From CAZGSG01 sp964528095 (GTDB lineage Bacteria; Bacteroidota; Bacteroidia; Chitinophagales; Chitinophagaceae), in contig CAZGSG010000029.1 of NCBI GenBank assembly GCA_964528095.1, positions 1 to 28,677 on the forward strand: a stretch of DNA of 28,677 bases. Reading direction: 5' to 3'. This document shows, piece by piece, positions 21,034-28,677 of the stretch. Positions within the stretch are counted from its first letter, which is position 1. Every line of letters starts with the position of its first letter. The notes under the pieces were generated by a model. It was not told where the DNA came from. It saw only the letters and a list, made by a program, of their open reading frames with translations, and did not search any database. A program made the position numbers and the translations under genes.

Positions 21034-21897
21034 ATGAAAGGAATTATACTTGCTGGCGGCAGCGGCACCCGGCTATATCCTATTACAAAGGCAATATCCA
21101 AGCAACTGATGCCGATCTACGATAAGCCGATGATCTATTACCCGTTATCCACTTTAATGATGGCTGGTATTCGCGAAATACTGATCATAACAACACCGGA
21201 AGACAATTCTTCCTTTAAGAGATTACTTGGAGATGGCAGTCATGTTGGTTGCCGGTTCGAATATGCAGTACAGGAAATACCGAATGGCCTGGCACAGGCA
21301 TTTGTTATCGGAGCCTCATTTATCGGGAACGATAAGGTTGCTCTTGTGCTGGGGGATAATATTTTTTATGGAAGCGGCCTCGGAAGCCAATTAAAAAAAT
21401 TAGCAGAGGTAGAAGGGGGATATATATTCGCATACCATGTAAGTGATCCTCAACGATATGGGGTAGTGGAGTTTGATGATAAGATGACAGCCATCTCCAT
21501 TGAAGAAAAGCCAGGTATACCTAAATCAAACTATGCGGTTCCTGGCCTGTATTTTTATGATAACGAAGTGGTACAGAACGCAAAAAATCTGCAACCTTCG
21601 CCGCGGGGCGAATATGAGATTACCGATGTAAATAAAGTGTATCTCGAAAACCACAAATTGAAAGTAGCTATACTTGATCGCGGTACTGCATGGCTTGATA
21701 CCGGAACATTTGATTCACTTCATGATGCCAGCGAATTCGTAAGAGTGATCGAAAAAAGACAATCAACAAAAATTGGTTGTATTGAAGAAGTGGCATACAA
21801 TATGGGCTTTATTGAAAAATCACAACTCCTTAAAATAGCAAAGGACCTCGCAAAAAGCGGCTATGGAGAATATTTAAGAGCATTGATCAAGGACTAA
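21034..21897 (+). CDS. rfbA: Glucose-1-phosphate thymidylyltransferase
   Basis: A 287-residue RfbA. The nucleotide-binding signature is GGSGTRLYPITKAISKQLMP (8-27); LGDNIFYG (about 108-115) holds the metal-binding Asp, and EEKPGIPKSNYAVPGLYFYD lies in the sugar pocket. It makes dTDP-glucose from glucose-1-phosphate and dTTP, feeding RfbB just upstream. The order rfbB-rfbA without rfbC and rfbD suggests the final sugar is either rhamnose completed elsewhere or another 6-deoxy sugar. Confidence 0.96.
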   Translation: MKGIILAGGSGTRLYPITKAISKQLMPIYDKPMIYYPLSTLMMAGIREILIITTPEDNSSFKRLLGDGSHVGCRFEYAVQEIPNGLAQAFVIGASFIGNDKVALVLGDNIFYGSGLGSQLKKLAEVEGGYIFAYHVSDPQRYGVVEFDDKMTAISIEEKPGIPKSNYAVPGLYFYDNEVVQNAKNLQPSPRGEYEITDVNKVYLENHKLKVAILDRGTAWLDTGTFDSLHDASEFVRVIEKRQSTKIGCIEEVAYNMGFIEKSQLLKIAKDLAKSGYGEYLRALIKD

Positions 21898-21954
21898 TGG
21901 ACTTCAAACTGGTGGATTCAGCCAGGAAACTCCCTGTAATAAATTATCTCTCTC

Positions 21955-24420
21955 TTGCGTATTTCTGCTAAATATCCTTTGTTATTCTTTTTTCTCGCCC
22001 TACTCTGTTATAGGAGTAATGGCCAAACCAGGGTGAGTCTATTTGCGGATATCGAAGGCAATGATACGCTTACCCGTCTTTTGGGGATCCTTCAAAAAGA
22101 GTTAAACAAGCCAGGAGAGATTAGCATAGAGCTGAAAAAAACGGCACTATACGCAGGGAAAGGAATTTATATCGCTAATATTTCCCCGGGAAAACAAAAA
22201 GTAAAGATATCTCCAGCGCTAATAAGTGCAGGAGTGGAAGGGTTTGCCATAACAGGGGATAATTCCACTGTCAGGATCCTTGGGAATTCGAATATGGCCC
22301 TGGGACATGGCATATTCACCTGGTTAGAAACATTAGGCTACCGGTATTATTTCCCTCATCCTGATTGGTACATAACGCCGCTGACGGTAAATTTATTTAC
22401 GAATATTTCAATTACTTCCAGTCCATCTTTTGCTCATCGGAATATTTTCTACGGATATGGAACAGGATCAGCAAAGGCAGATGAAGATTTTCGTTTCTGG
22501 CAATTGGCAAACAAAATGGGAGGATCGCTTAATGCGATTTTTGGACATGCATATGATGACATCATGTTGAGGAATGCGCAGGTCTTTAAAGAACACCCTG
22601 AATATTTCTATCCTGTTCCGGCAAAAGGTATTTTACCCGAAAGCCCCAAGTTTGATATGAGCAATGAGGGACTGGTGCAGGTAGTAATAAAGGACGTGAA
22701 AAAACAGATAGAGACTTCCCTGAAGAATAAAACACAAAGCTATAAAATGATAACACTGGGGCCTTCCGATGGTCCTGGTACCTGCAACAGCCCTGCCTGT
22801 CAAAAGCTGGGTAATATTACCGACAGGGTCTTTTACTTAATTAACCGGGTAGCTAAATCTATTCAGAAAGAGTATCCTGATACAAAGATCGGGTGTCTTG
22901 CATATAGCGAATATATCATTCCACCGACAATCAGGATCGAACCCAATGTATATGTATCTGTCACAACGGCTTTCAATAATTCCAGTTATACAACCGAACA
23001 ACTAATTGATATCTGGAAACAAAAAGGCCCGATGGTAGGGGTGTATGATTATTTCAGCTGGTTTGCCTGGGATGAGGACATACCGGGACAAAGTACAGCA
23101 TCACGGCCTGTAGAAATTGCATCCCAAATAAGAAAATATTATAAGAAAGGAGTGAAGGGATATGATGCGGAATCTTCCATTGGCTGGGTGAGCAAGGGCC
23201 TGGGTTATTACGAAGCATCGAAATTGATGTGGGATGTCAACGCAAATGAAGAGAAATTAAAGAAAGAATTTTTCGATCTCTGCATCAGAAAATGCGCGGG
23301 GATCATGAAGAATTTATGGAATGACTGGGAGAATTATGGCTTTACACAGGTTCGTGAATCTGACCTTGCCCGGTGGATAGATTGGGTGAGTGAAGCAGAA
23401 AAAATGGAAACAGATCCAAAAGTTCAAAAAAGGATCTATCAAATAAAATCCTATCTGCATTATCTCTTTGTTTTCAGGAATTATAAACTCTCGAAAACAG
23501 AACAAAATTTATTGGCTGTATTGACGTATGGTTATCGGATGCTTGATTTTGGATCAGTGTCCGGGTATCCTGCATTTTTTGAACTTGGAAATCGTTCTGG
23601 TATAGAAGGAATGGCCTGGGGCGAAAAGGCAAAATGGCGAACTACCGCCGGGCCGGTCACTACAAGCGAAATGAATTCAATGTTAAAGGAGGATAGAGCT
23701 AAGCTAAAAGTGGCCATACCGGTAAATAAATGGGAAATAGCGGGGCAATTCAAAACTATACCACTAAAGGGTTCTTATAAGAACCTGGTGGCCGATAGCG
23801 CCCAGGCGGATAACGCTTTCTGGTTAACAGATGAATGGGTTGTGCAGATAAAAACCAAAGGAGCGCAAAATTATATCGAGTTTACGGGTGACTACATTGG
23901 AGATAAAACAAATATTCAACCGATCAGGATAAATGTATACCCGTTTACTCCGGGCGGTAATCTAACAGGGCTTACTCCAATCATTACGTACGACTATACG
24001 GCTGAAAAAGTGAAAAATAAGATCAGCCTGCAAAAGCTGGCAGCAGGCATGTATACTATTCTCATTGAAGATCCGGTTAAAATATACCGGCTAAAGTTCA
24101 GTCCTTCTGTCAACTACAGCGTGGTAATGCGTCCGTCAAGACAACTCAAAACGACCTCTTTGAATTATGCGTTTATCTATGTGCCTGAAAATGTGAAGCG
24201 GTTTAATGTGATCAAAAGCAGGGTGATAAAATTCACTACTCCTACCGGCAGGCTGGTTGATCTTGTAAACGATAAGGAAGAAGACTTACAGGTTGAAGTA
24301 AAAGAAGGGGAAGCTGGTCTTTGGCGAATCAGGCTTTTGGCCGATCGGTTATATATTGAAGGGATTCCTCCTTTTGTTGGCACATCTCCAGGTCAGATGC
24401 TGGTAAATGAAAATAAATGA
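21955..24420 (+). CDS. Secreted DUF4838 protein
   Basis: An 821-residue exported protein with signal peptide (KYPLLFFFLALLCYRSNGQT) from a TTG start. The N-terminal alpha/beta domain includes GVEGFAITG and GHGIFTWLETLGYRYYFP, typical of the domain preceding glycoside-hydrolase-like barrels. The DUF4838 region follows (ITLGPSDGPGTCNSPACQKLGNI, SVTTAFNN, WFAWDED, KGVKGYDAESSIGWVSKGLGYYEASKLMWD), then a beta-rich C-terminus. DUF4838 proteins resemble alpha-glucuronidase-like hydrolases, but their activity is largely untested. Placed between rfbA and the flippase and overlapping the latter by 4 bases, it may trim, release or modify the exported polymer. Confidence 0.88.
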   Translation: MRISAKYPLLFFFLALLCYRSNGQTRVSLFADIEGNDTLTRLLGILQKELNKPGEISIELKKTALYAGKGIYIANISPGKQKVKISPALISAGVEGFAITGDNSTVRILGNSNMALGHGIFTWLETLGYRYYFPHPDWYITPLTVNLFTNISITSSPSFAHRNIFYGYGTGSAKADEDFRFWQLANKMGGSLNAIFGHAYDDIMLRNAQVFKEHPEYFYPVPAKGILPESPKFDMSNEGLVQVVIKDVKKQIETSLKNKTQSYKMITLGPSDGPGTCNSPACQKLGNITDRVFYLINRVAKSIQKEYPDTKIGCLAYSEYIIPPTIRIEPNVYVSVTTAFNNSSYTTEQLIDIWKQKGPMVGVYDYFSWFAWDEDIPGQSTASRPVEIASQIRKYYKKGVKGYDAESSIGWVSKGLGYYEASKLMWDVNANEEKLKKEFFDLCIRKCAGIMKNLWNDWENYGFTQVRESDLARWIDWVSEAEKMETDPKVQKRIYQIKSYLHYLFVFRNYKLSKTEQNLLAVLTYGYRMLDFGSVSGYPAFFELGNRSGIEGMAWGEKAKWRTTAGPVTTSEMNSMLKEDRAKLKVAIPVNKWEIAGQFKTIPLKGSYKNLVADSAQADNAFWLTDEWVVQIKTKGAQNYIEFTGDYIGDKTNIQPIRINVYPFTPGGNLTGLTPIITYDYTAEKVKNKISLQKLAAGMYTILIEDPVKIYRLKFSPSVNYSVVMRPSRQLKTTSLNYAFIYVPENVKRFNVIKSRVIKFTTPTGRLVDLVNDKEEDLQVEVKEGEAGLWRIRLLADRLYIEGIPPFVGTSPGQMLVNENK

Positions 24421-25682
24421 TAGGCAGGCTAAAAAAAATTGTCTCCAGGTCTCCTTCAATTCAGTCAATCGGGATCTATGCGTTCAGCAATTTTTTCACA
24501 AAAGCCATATCATTTGCGTCACTGCCATTATTTACTTATATCATTTCGGAAAGGGATTTTGGCATCATCAGTATTTTTAGCGCTACAATCGGATTTGTGA
24601 TGCCTTTCACCTCACTGGGGATTTTGTATTCTACCTCTACGGATTTTTTCAAACTGGATAAAAAGAAATTTGCTTCTTTTATCCGAACCACATCTTTTTT
24701 GCCATTGTCTATGGCAATCCTGATGGCCCTGGTTTTTTTTATTTTTTTTCCATTCTTTAAGGAAAAAGTCGGGTTTGTACCTTTATTTATATTGTTGATT
24801 CCGCTTACAGCCTATTGCAATTTTCTTTTCGAACAAAGTCTTTTGCTGATAAGGAATAATAATGAGGCGAAACTATACCTGTGGGTAAACATATCCAAGA
24901 TCATCATTGAGCTCGGGCTGGCCTTCTTACTCATCTGGGTATTACAGGTAGGATGGTTGGGAAGAATATGGGGAATAACAGGAGCATTTATTGCATGTGG
25001 TATCTTTACTTTCTGGTATTTTTTTAAGAAATCCTATTTCAAGGGATCGTTCGACCTGAGTATAATTAAGCAGGAACTGGCGTACAGCCTGCCTGCGCTG
25101 GCCATGCAGTTTAGTATCATTTTTCTTAACTACTCTGACCGGTTTTTTATCAATTATTATTATGGGGCTGATAGAACAGGGGTATATAGTATTTCAGCAA
25201 CATTTGCCTCTGTAATTTTTATATTTAATTCTGCAGTGACACAACATGTTTTTCCAAAACTGTTTAATTCCTTTTCGAACAACGGAGAACTGACATACAT
25301 TAAGAGGCTGTTTAAAAAATATCTTCTCTTAATGCTGGCCGGGAGTGTGGCACTGGTCGCATTCACTTTTTTTTGCTATCAGTTCCTGCTTAAAAGTACG
25401 TATTACGGCGGCCTGAAATTTTTCTTTATACTACTTATCGCCTATCTAGTTTGGTCAGTAGCTTATTTCTTTTATTCCATGATGTTTTATTTCAAGGAAA
25501 AGAAAAAGATGTTATTCCTGGCTTTCGTTTCTACAGCTTTTTGTGCGATAATAAGTAATTATTTTATAAAAAATGAACAGGAATACGGCGCTACCAAAGC
25601 GGTCGTTATATCTTATTTTTTTATTCTGTTAGTTACAATAATCTTAAACAGGAAAAGACTCCGTAGCATTTTTTCGAGTTAA
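24417..25682 (+). CDS. Wzx-like polysaccharide flippase
   Basis: A 421-residue membrane protein of the MOP superfamily (polysaccharide transporter type) with about 12 hydrophobic segments. The N-terminal helix (SIGIYAFSNFFTKAISFASLPLFTYIISERDFGIIS) is characteristic. Conserved features include YSLPALAMQFSIIFLNYSDRFFINYYYG in the middle. It would flip the lipid-linked repeat unit to the periplasm. ATG overlaps the stop of the DUF4838 gene (ATGA), implying coupled translation. No Wzy-type polymerase is recognisable in the window. Confidence 0.92.
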   Translation: MIGRLKKIVSRSPSIQSIGIYAFSNFFTKAISFASLPLFTYIISERDFGIISIFSATIGFVMPFTSLGILYSTSTDFFKLDKKKFASFIRTTSFLPLSMAILMALVFFIFFPFFKEKVGFVPLFILLIPLTAYCNFLFEQSLLLIRNNNEAKLYLWVNISKIIIELGLAFLLIWVLQVGWLGRIWGITGAFIACGIFTFWYFFKKSYFKGSFDLSIIKQELAYSLPALAMQFSIIFLNYSDRFFINYYYGADRTGVYSISATFASVIFIFNSAVTQHVFPKLFNSFSNNGELTYIKRLFKKYLLLMLAGSVALVAFTFFCYQFLLKSTYYGGLKFFFILLIAYLVWSVAYFFYSMMFYFKEKKKMLFLAFVSTAFCAIISNYFIKNEQEYGATKAVVISYFFILLVTIILNRKRLRSIFSS

Positions 25683-25705
25683 TATTGATTAAGAGATTCT
25701 AAAAA

Positions 25706-26818
25706 ATGCGTATTCTTATTTATACACCGACTAACTCAAGGGCCGTAGATCTCCAAAGCGTAATGGAGTTATTCGTTGAGTTAGGTCATGAGGTTTATTT
25801 TTTATCACTGCTGGAGGAAGGAGATTTACATAGAAATGTAAAAAAGTATCGAGTAAAAACGTTTAGCGCAAATAATAAAGAAGTGCGTGGCATGCGGCTT
25901 TATTTCTCCCAGGTAAAATTCCTTGCAGGATTTATAAGAAATAACAAGATAGAGGTTGTTTTTGCCCATTTGCAGGGAGCCGGCCTGATAGCTGGCCTGG
26001 CCAGGTGGTTTGTGAAATTCAGGTTGTTTTATATAAGGCATAATACAGATGAACATATACTGCAAAAAAGCAGGAAGAGTTCTTTCCTGAATTCATTAAC
26101 GAACCGGGTTGCCCCGGTCATCATTGCCCCTTCTGCAAAAGTTTATAATTACCTGGCACAAGTTGAAAAGATCAGTCCTGCCAGGATCGTCAGGATCAAT
26201 TACGGATACAATTTTGAACAATACCTGCAGACAGATAAGACCGGTAACGCGAATGAGATCAGGGCAAAGTATAGCTGCAAGATGCTGCTGGCGTCGGTAG
26301 CCCGCCTGATTCCTGTAAAACGACATCTTTTGATGTTTGCTGTCGTTAAACAATTAGTGCAGGAGGGCATGGATGTAAAATTAATTTGCCTGAGCGGAGG
26401 CCCTTGTATGGAACAACTGGGAAAATATATAGCGGACAACGGGCTGGAAAATAATGTTTTTCTTCTTGGAGCTCAAAAAAACGTTTTTGATTACCTGGAG
26501 GCTGCGGATATTTTCTTCCATCTTTCAGAAACAGAAGCCAGTAATAGCGCGGTAAAGGAAGCAGGGTTTTGTAAAAGGACCGCTATTGTTTGCAACGAAG
26601 TAGGAGACTTTGATGATTATATACAAAATGATATAAACGGATATACGGTTGATAAATCAGACCCCGTTCCCGCTTCATTAAGTATATTAAGATCACTATA
26701 CACAGATCCCCGGAAAGTAAAAGCCCTGGGAGAAAATTTATACCAAACTATAATAGCGGAGTTTGATATAAGCAAGGTAAAACCGGAGTATATAAAACTA
26801 CTCAGCGGTAAAAACTGA
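25706..26818 (+). CDS. Glycosyltransferase family 4
   Basis: A 370-residue GT-B enzyme. The N-terminal domain (RILIYTPTNSRAVDLQSVMELFVELGHEVYFLS) and the linker RIVRINYGYNFEQY precede the C-terminal GT1/GT4 domain (LLASVARLIPVKRHLLMFAVVKQL). The nucleotide-sugar region is VFLLGAQKNVFDYLEAADIFFHLSETEASNSAVKEAGF, where the usual EGxPxxxxE motif is altered to ETEASNSAVKEA, keeping both Glu positions. It adds one sugar to the lipid-linked unit; donor and acceptor cannot be told. Confidence 0.92.
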   Translation: MRILIYTPTNSRAVDLQSVMELFVELGHEVYFLSLLEEGDLHRNVKKYRVKTFSANNKEVRGMRLYFSQVKFLAGFIRNNKIEVVFAHLQGAGLIAGLARWFVKFRLFYIRHNTDEHILQKSRKSSFLNSLTNRVAPVIIAPSAKVYNYLAQVEKISPARIVRINYGYNFEQYLQTDKTGNANEIRAKYSCKMLLASVARLIPVKRHLLMFAVVKQLVQEGMDVKLICLSGGPCMEQLGKYIADNGLENNVFLLGAQKNVFDYLEAADIFFHLSETEASNSAVKEAGFCKRTAIVCNEVGDFDDYIQNDINGYTVDKSDPVPASLSILRSLYTDPRKVKALGENLYQTIIAEFDISKVKPEYIKLLSGKN

Positions 26819-26823
26819 AAATA

Positions 26824-27699
26824 ATGTTTCGAAAAAAAATAAGACGGATAGTTCATTTCCCGTTCACAATTAAGCCCTTCGACTCTTTACTGGCGGGTTT
26901 GATGACGCATTGCAAAGACGGCAATGTGTTACGTAAACTTATACCAGGCAACGACGAGTTTAAACCAGGCACATTCAGAAACTGTACCCGGCACGGGATT
27001 AGTTACAGGTTGGATATAAATGATTATCAATCATGGCTTATTTATTTTTCTTTTGAAGCAGACTCTTCAGCGAAAATCCTTGAATTTGTAAACCAGGGCG
27101 ATTGTGTGATCGATATTGGAGGGAATATTGGCCAGACGGCATTATCTCTTTCGGGAAAAGTAGGAGAAAAAGGCAAAATTCTTTCTTTTGAGCCCTACCC
27201 CCGAACAGCAGGTCAATTCAAAACAAATTTACAGTTGAACAGGACTATCGGCAATATTAAACTTGTGGAGCTTGGATTGGGTGATAAGCCCGGCTCGTTT
27301 ACTATGTACCAGGATTGTGTTACCAATTCCGGGGCAAACCGCGTTTCATTAAATGAGGGGATTGAACTGGAGGGAATGCAAACCATAAATATCACGACAC
27401 TTGATAACTATTTATCTGCTGATCCCCTGCCAGCAATAAATCTGTTGAAAATAGACGTGGAAGGATTTGAAATGAGAGTATTGAAAGGAGCTTCCAAAAC
27501 GATTGATGCCTACAAGCCGCGTATTTTTATGGAGGTCAACGAAAAAAATTTAAAATCGCAGGGTGATAGCGCCAGGGACATATTTGACTATCTCAAAACT
27601 TTTAAATACAATATCAGGGATGTAGATGAAGATATTGTTATTGAAAATTATCAGTATCTCCAGAACAAACATTGTGATATATATTGCTGGGTAGACTAA
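26824..27699 (+). CDS. FkbM-family methyltransferase
   Basis: A 291-residue SAM-dependent methyltransferase of the FkbM type. Motif I is DCVIDIGGNIGQTALSLSGKVG (about 97-118), followed by ILSFEPYP with the acidic residue that binds the SAM ribose. The later NLLKIDVEGFEMRVLKGA (about 203-220) is the FkbM hallmark. Such enzymes O-methylate hydroxyls on sugars or polyketides. Six bases separate it from the GT4 gene, so it is in the operon and probably methylates a sugar of the repeat unit. Confidence 0.93.
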   Translation: MFRKKIRRIVHFPFTIKPFDSLLAGLMTHCKDGNVLRKLIPGNDEFKPGTFRNCTRHGISYRLDINDYQSWLIYFSFEADSSAKILEFVNQGDCVIDIGGNIGQTALSLSGKVGEKGKILSFEPYPRTAGQFKTNLQLNRTIGNIKLVELGLGDKPGSFTMYQDCVTNSGANRVSLNEGIELEGMQTINITTLDNYLSADPLPAINLLKIDVEGFEMRVLKGASKTIDAYKPRIFMEVNEKNLKSQGDSARDIFDYLKTFKYNIRDVDEDIVIENYQYLQNKHCDIYCWVD

Positions 27700-27742
27700 A
27701 AGAGTTCCAGTTACTCTTAAATAAAATATAACCAGACCTTAC

Positions 27743-28654
27743 ATGGATCAAAAACAGTTTTTCTTTTCCATAATCATTCCCTCTTATAATCGCGCATACC
27801 TGATTGAAAAGACATTAGATAGCCTTTTTAACCAGACTTTCCAGGATTTCGAAATTATTGTGGTAGATAATAAATCAACTGACAATACCGTTGAGGTGCT
27901 GGAAAAATACGTAAAGGATAACAGGATCAGGTTATTTGTACAGGACAAAAACTATGAAAGAGCGCGTTCCCGTAACAAAGGATTTGATGAAGCGAAAGGA
28001 AAATTTGTAACGCTGCTGGATTCGGATGATATTTTGTATCCTTCGTGTCTTGAGGATGCATATCAATACCACCTGTCCAATCCCGGTATAAAACTTTTTC
28101 ACTGCGGTTACCAGGTCATTGATGAACAGAACAGGGTAGTATCAAAAGGCAGTATTACGCCACCTGTCAATCCTTTTAAAGAACTGGCGATGGGGAATTA
28201 TATTTCCAATATCGGGGTTTTTATAAGCAGGGAACTGGTTACGAAGATAAAAGTGGACGAAACACCGGTTTTGATCGGTATGGAGGACTATGATTTTATC
28301 ATGCATCTTCTCTTTGAAGCAAAAGAAATCGGGTTTATTAAAAAAATCAATTGTGGGGTTTTGCTTCATCCACAGCGTACTGTTTTGACACAGGAGATGC
28401 CGACAATTGTGAGAAGGGTTCAATACTTTGTAGATAAAAATATCAATAGTGAGTTATTCCGGAAGGATTTTGCGGATTACAGGAAAGCATTTATATCAAG
28501 TAATCAGCTATATCTTTGCGGGGCTGCGGCCACAAGAGGCTTGTCTGTACAGGCTTTTGGGTTCCTGTTCAAATCGGCAAAAAGTAATATAGTTGATATT
28601 TTCACTATTAAATACTGGAAGCATTTTTTAGTTATCATAAAATACATGTTTTAA
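27743..28654 (+). CDS. Glycosyltransferase family 2
   Basis: A 303-residue GT-A enzyme. It opens with FSIIIPSYNRAYLIEKTLDSLFNQTFQDFEIIVVDNKSTDNT (about 7-48), the GT2 nucleotide-binding signature, and has ARSRNKGFDEAKGKFVTLLDSDDILYP (about 74-100) with the DxD-type metal site DSDD. The C-terminal third has hydrophobic patches but no clear membrane helix. It adds a sugar to the repeat unit. The stop overlaps the next start (TAATG). Confidence 0.93.
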   Translation: MDQKQFFFSIIIPSYNRAYLIEKTLDSLFNQTFQDFEIIVVDNKSTDNTVEVLEKYVKDNRIRLFVQDKNYERARSRNKGFDEAKGKFVTLLDSDDILYPSCLEDAYQYHLSNPGIKLFHCGYQVIDEQNRVVSKGSITPPVNPFKELAMGNYISNIGVFISRELVTKIKVDETPVLIGMEDYDFIMHLLFEAKEIGFIKKINCGVLLHPQRTVLTQEMPTIVRRVQYFVDKNINSELFRKDFADYRKAFISSNQLYLCGAAATRGLSVQAFGFLFKSAKSNIVDIFTIKYWKHFLVIIKYMF

Positions 28655-28677
28655 TGAAGACGATACTGATCACCGGG
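28654..28677 (+). CDS. Start of a further gene (partial, MKTILITG)
   Basis: An ATG overlapping the preceding stop opens a frame reading MKTILITG up to the window edge. This is the usual beginning of a Rossmann-fold NAD-dependent sugar epimerase, dehydratase or reductase, so the cluster continues. Only eight codons are visible. Confidence 0.6.

Overview
The DNA looks like a member of the Bacteroidota, most likely Chitinophagaceae. The signs are promoters of the TTG / TAnnTTTG type (clearest at 15016-15044), weak or absent Shine-Dalgarno sites, a UpxY-type NusG paralogue heading a polysaccharide operon, a DUF4838 protein, and palindromic and long inverted repeats at gene ends. The family-level assignment is inference.

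Region 1 (1-8987) is an RNA-repair-like island. After a 278-residue unknown protein (410-1246) come a candidate promoter (1430-1462) and three very short reading frames, each followed by a strong hairpin terminator or terminator-like hairpin (1491-2185). Next is a cassette of four tRNA-like genes in normal order (2279-2705; anticodons UGG or GGA, UUG, GUG, GAA), several with mismatched stems or no U33. It runs directly into a BCS1-like AAA+ ATPase and a YkuK/DUF458 RNase H-fold protein. Convergent to these is a WYL-domain regulator. Its divergent upstream region holds a perfect 7-bp inverted repeat (operator candidate) and a TAGGTTTG -7 element that would drive a second, stranger RNA region (5505-6022). 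That region contains (a) a tRNA body with perfect acceptor, D and T arms whose anticodon arm is replaced by about 140 nt; (b) a circularly permuted tRNA in which T arm and 3' acceptor strand precede 5' acceptor strand and D arm, with only 2 nt linking the acceptor strands; and (c) a second, weaker permuted tRNA broken at the variable loop. Downstream are a soluble SPFH/slipin-like protein and RtcB, the ligase that joins 2',3'-cyclic-phosphate and 5'-OH RNA ends. Permuted tRNAs can only become covalently normal if ends in the anticodon or variable loop are ligated, so their position next to rtcB is the most striking feature of the window. The working model (inference) is a stress-induced tRNA-repair system whose own tRNA mimics are substrates, sensors or decoys.

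Region 2 (8985-14330) is ordinary chromosome: an alpha/beta hydrolase, ECF sigma factor and membrane protein in one minus-strand run; an Asp/Glu racemase-like protein; an 86-residue unknown divergent from a small DNA-binding-like regulator with an inverted-repeat operator; and a DUF5009/HGSNAT-like membrane acyltransferase. Three long inverted repeats (8985-9073, 12770-12944, 14181-14323) lie at gene boundaries here; a fourth (7433-7521) separates the SPFH gene from rtcB.

Region 3 (14343-28677) is an exopolysaccharide or surface-polysaccharide cluster, all on the plus strand: WbpD/WlbB-like acetyltransferase, UpxY-like NusG, Wza-like export lipoprotein, Wzc-like tyrosine kinase/co-polymerase, nucleotide-sugar epimerase, RfbB, RfbA, a DUF4838 secreted protein, a Wzx-like flippase, GT4, FkbM methyltransferase, GT2, and the first codons of a further gene. 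It supplies activated sugars, builds a repeat unit, flips it and exports it.
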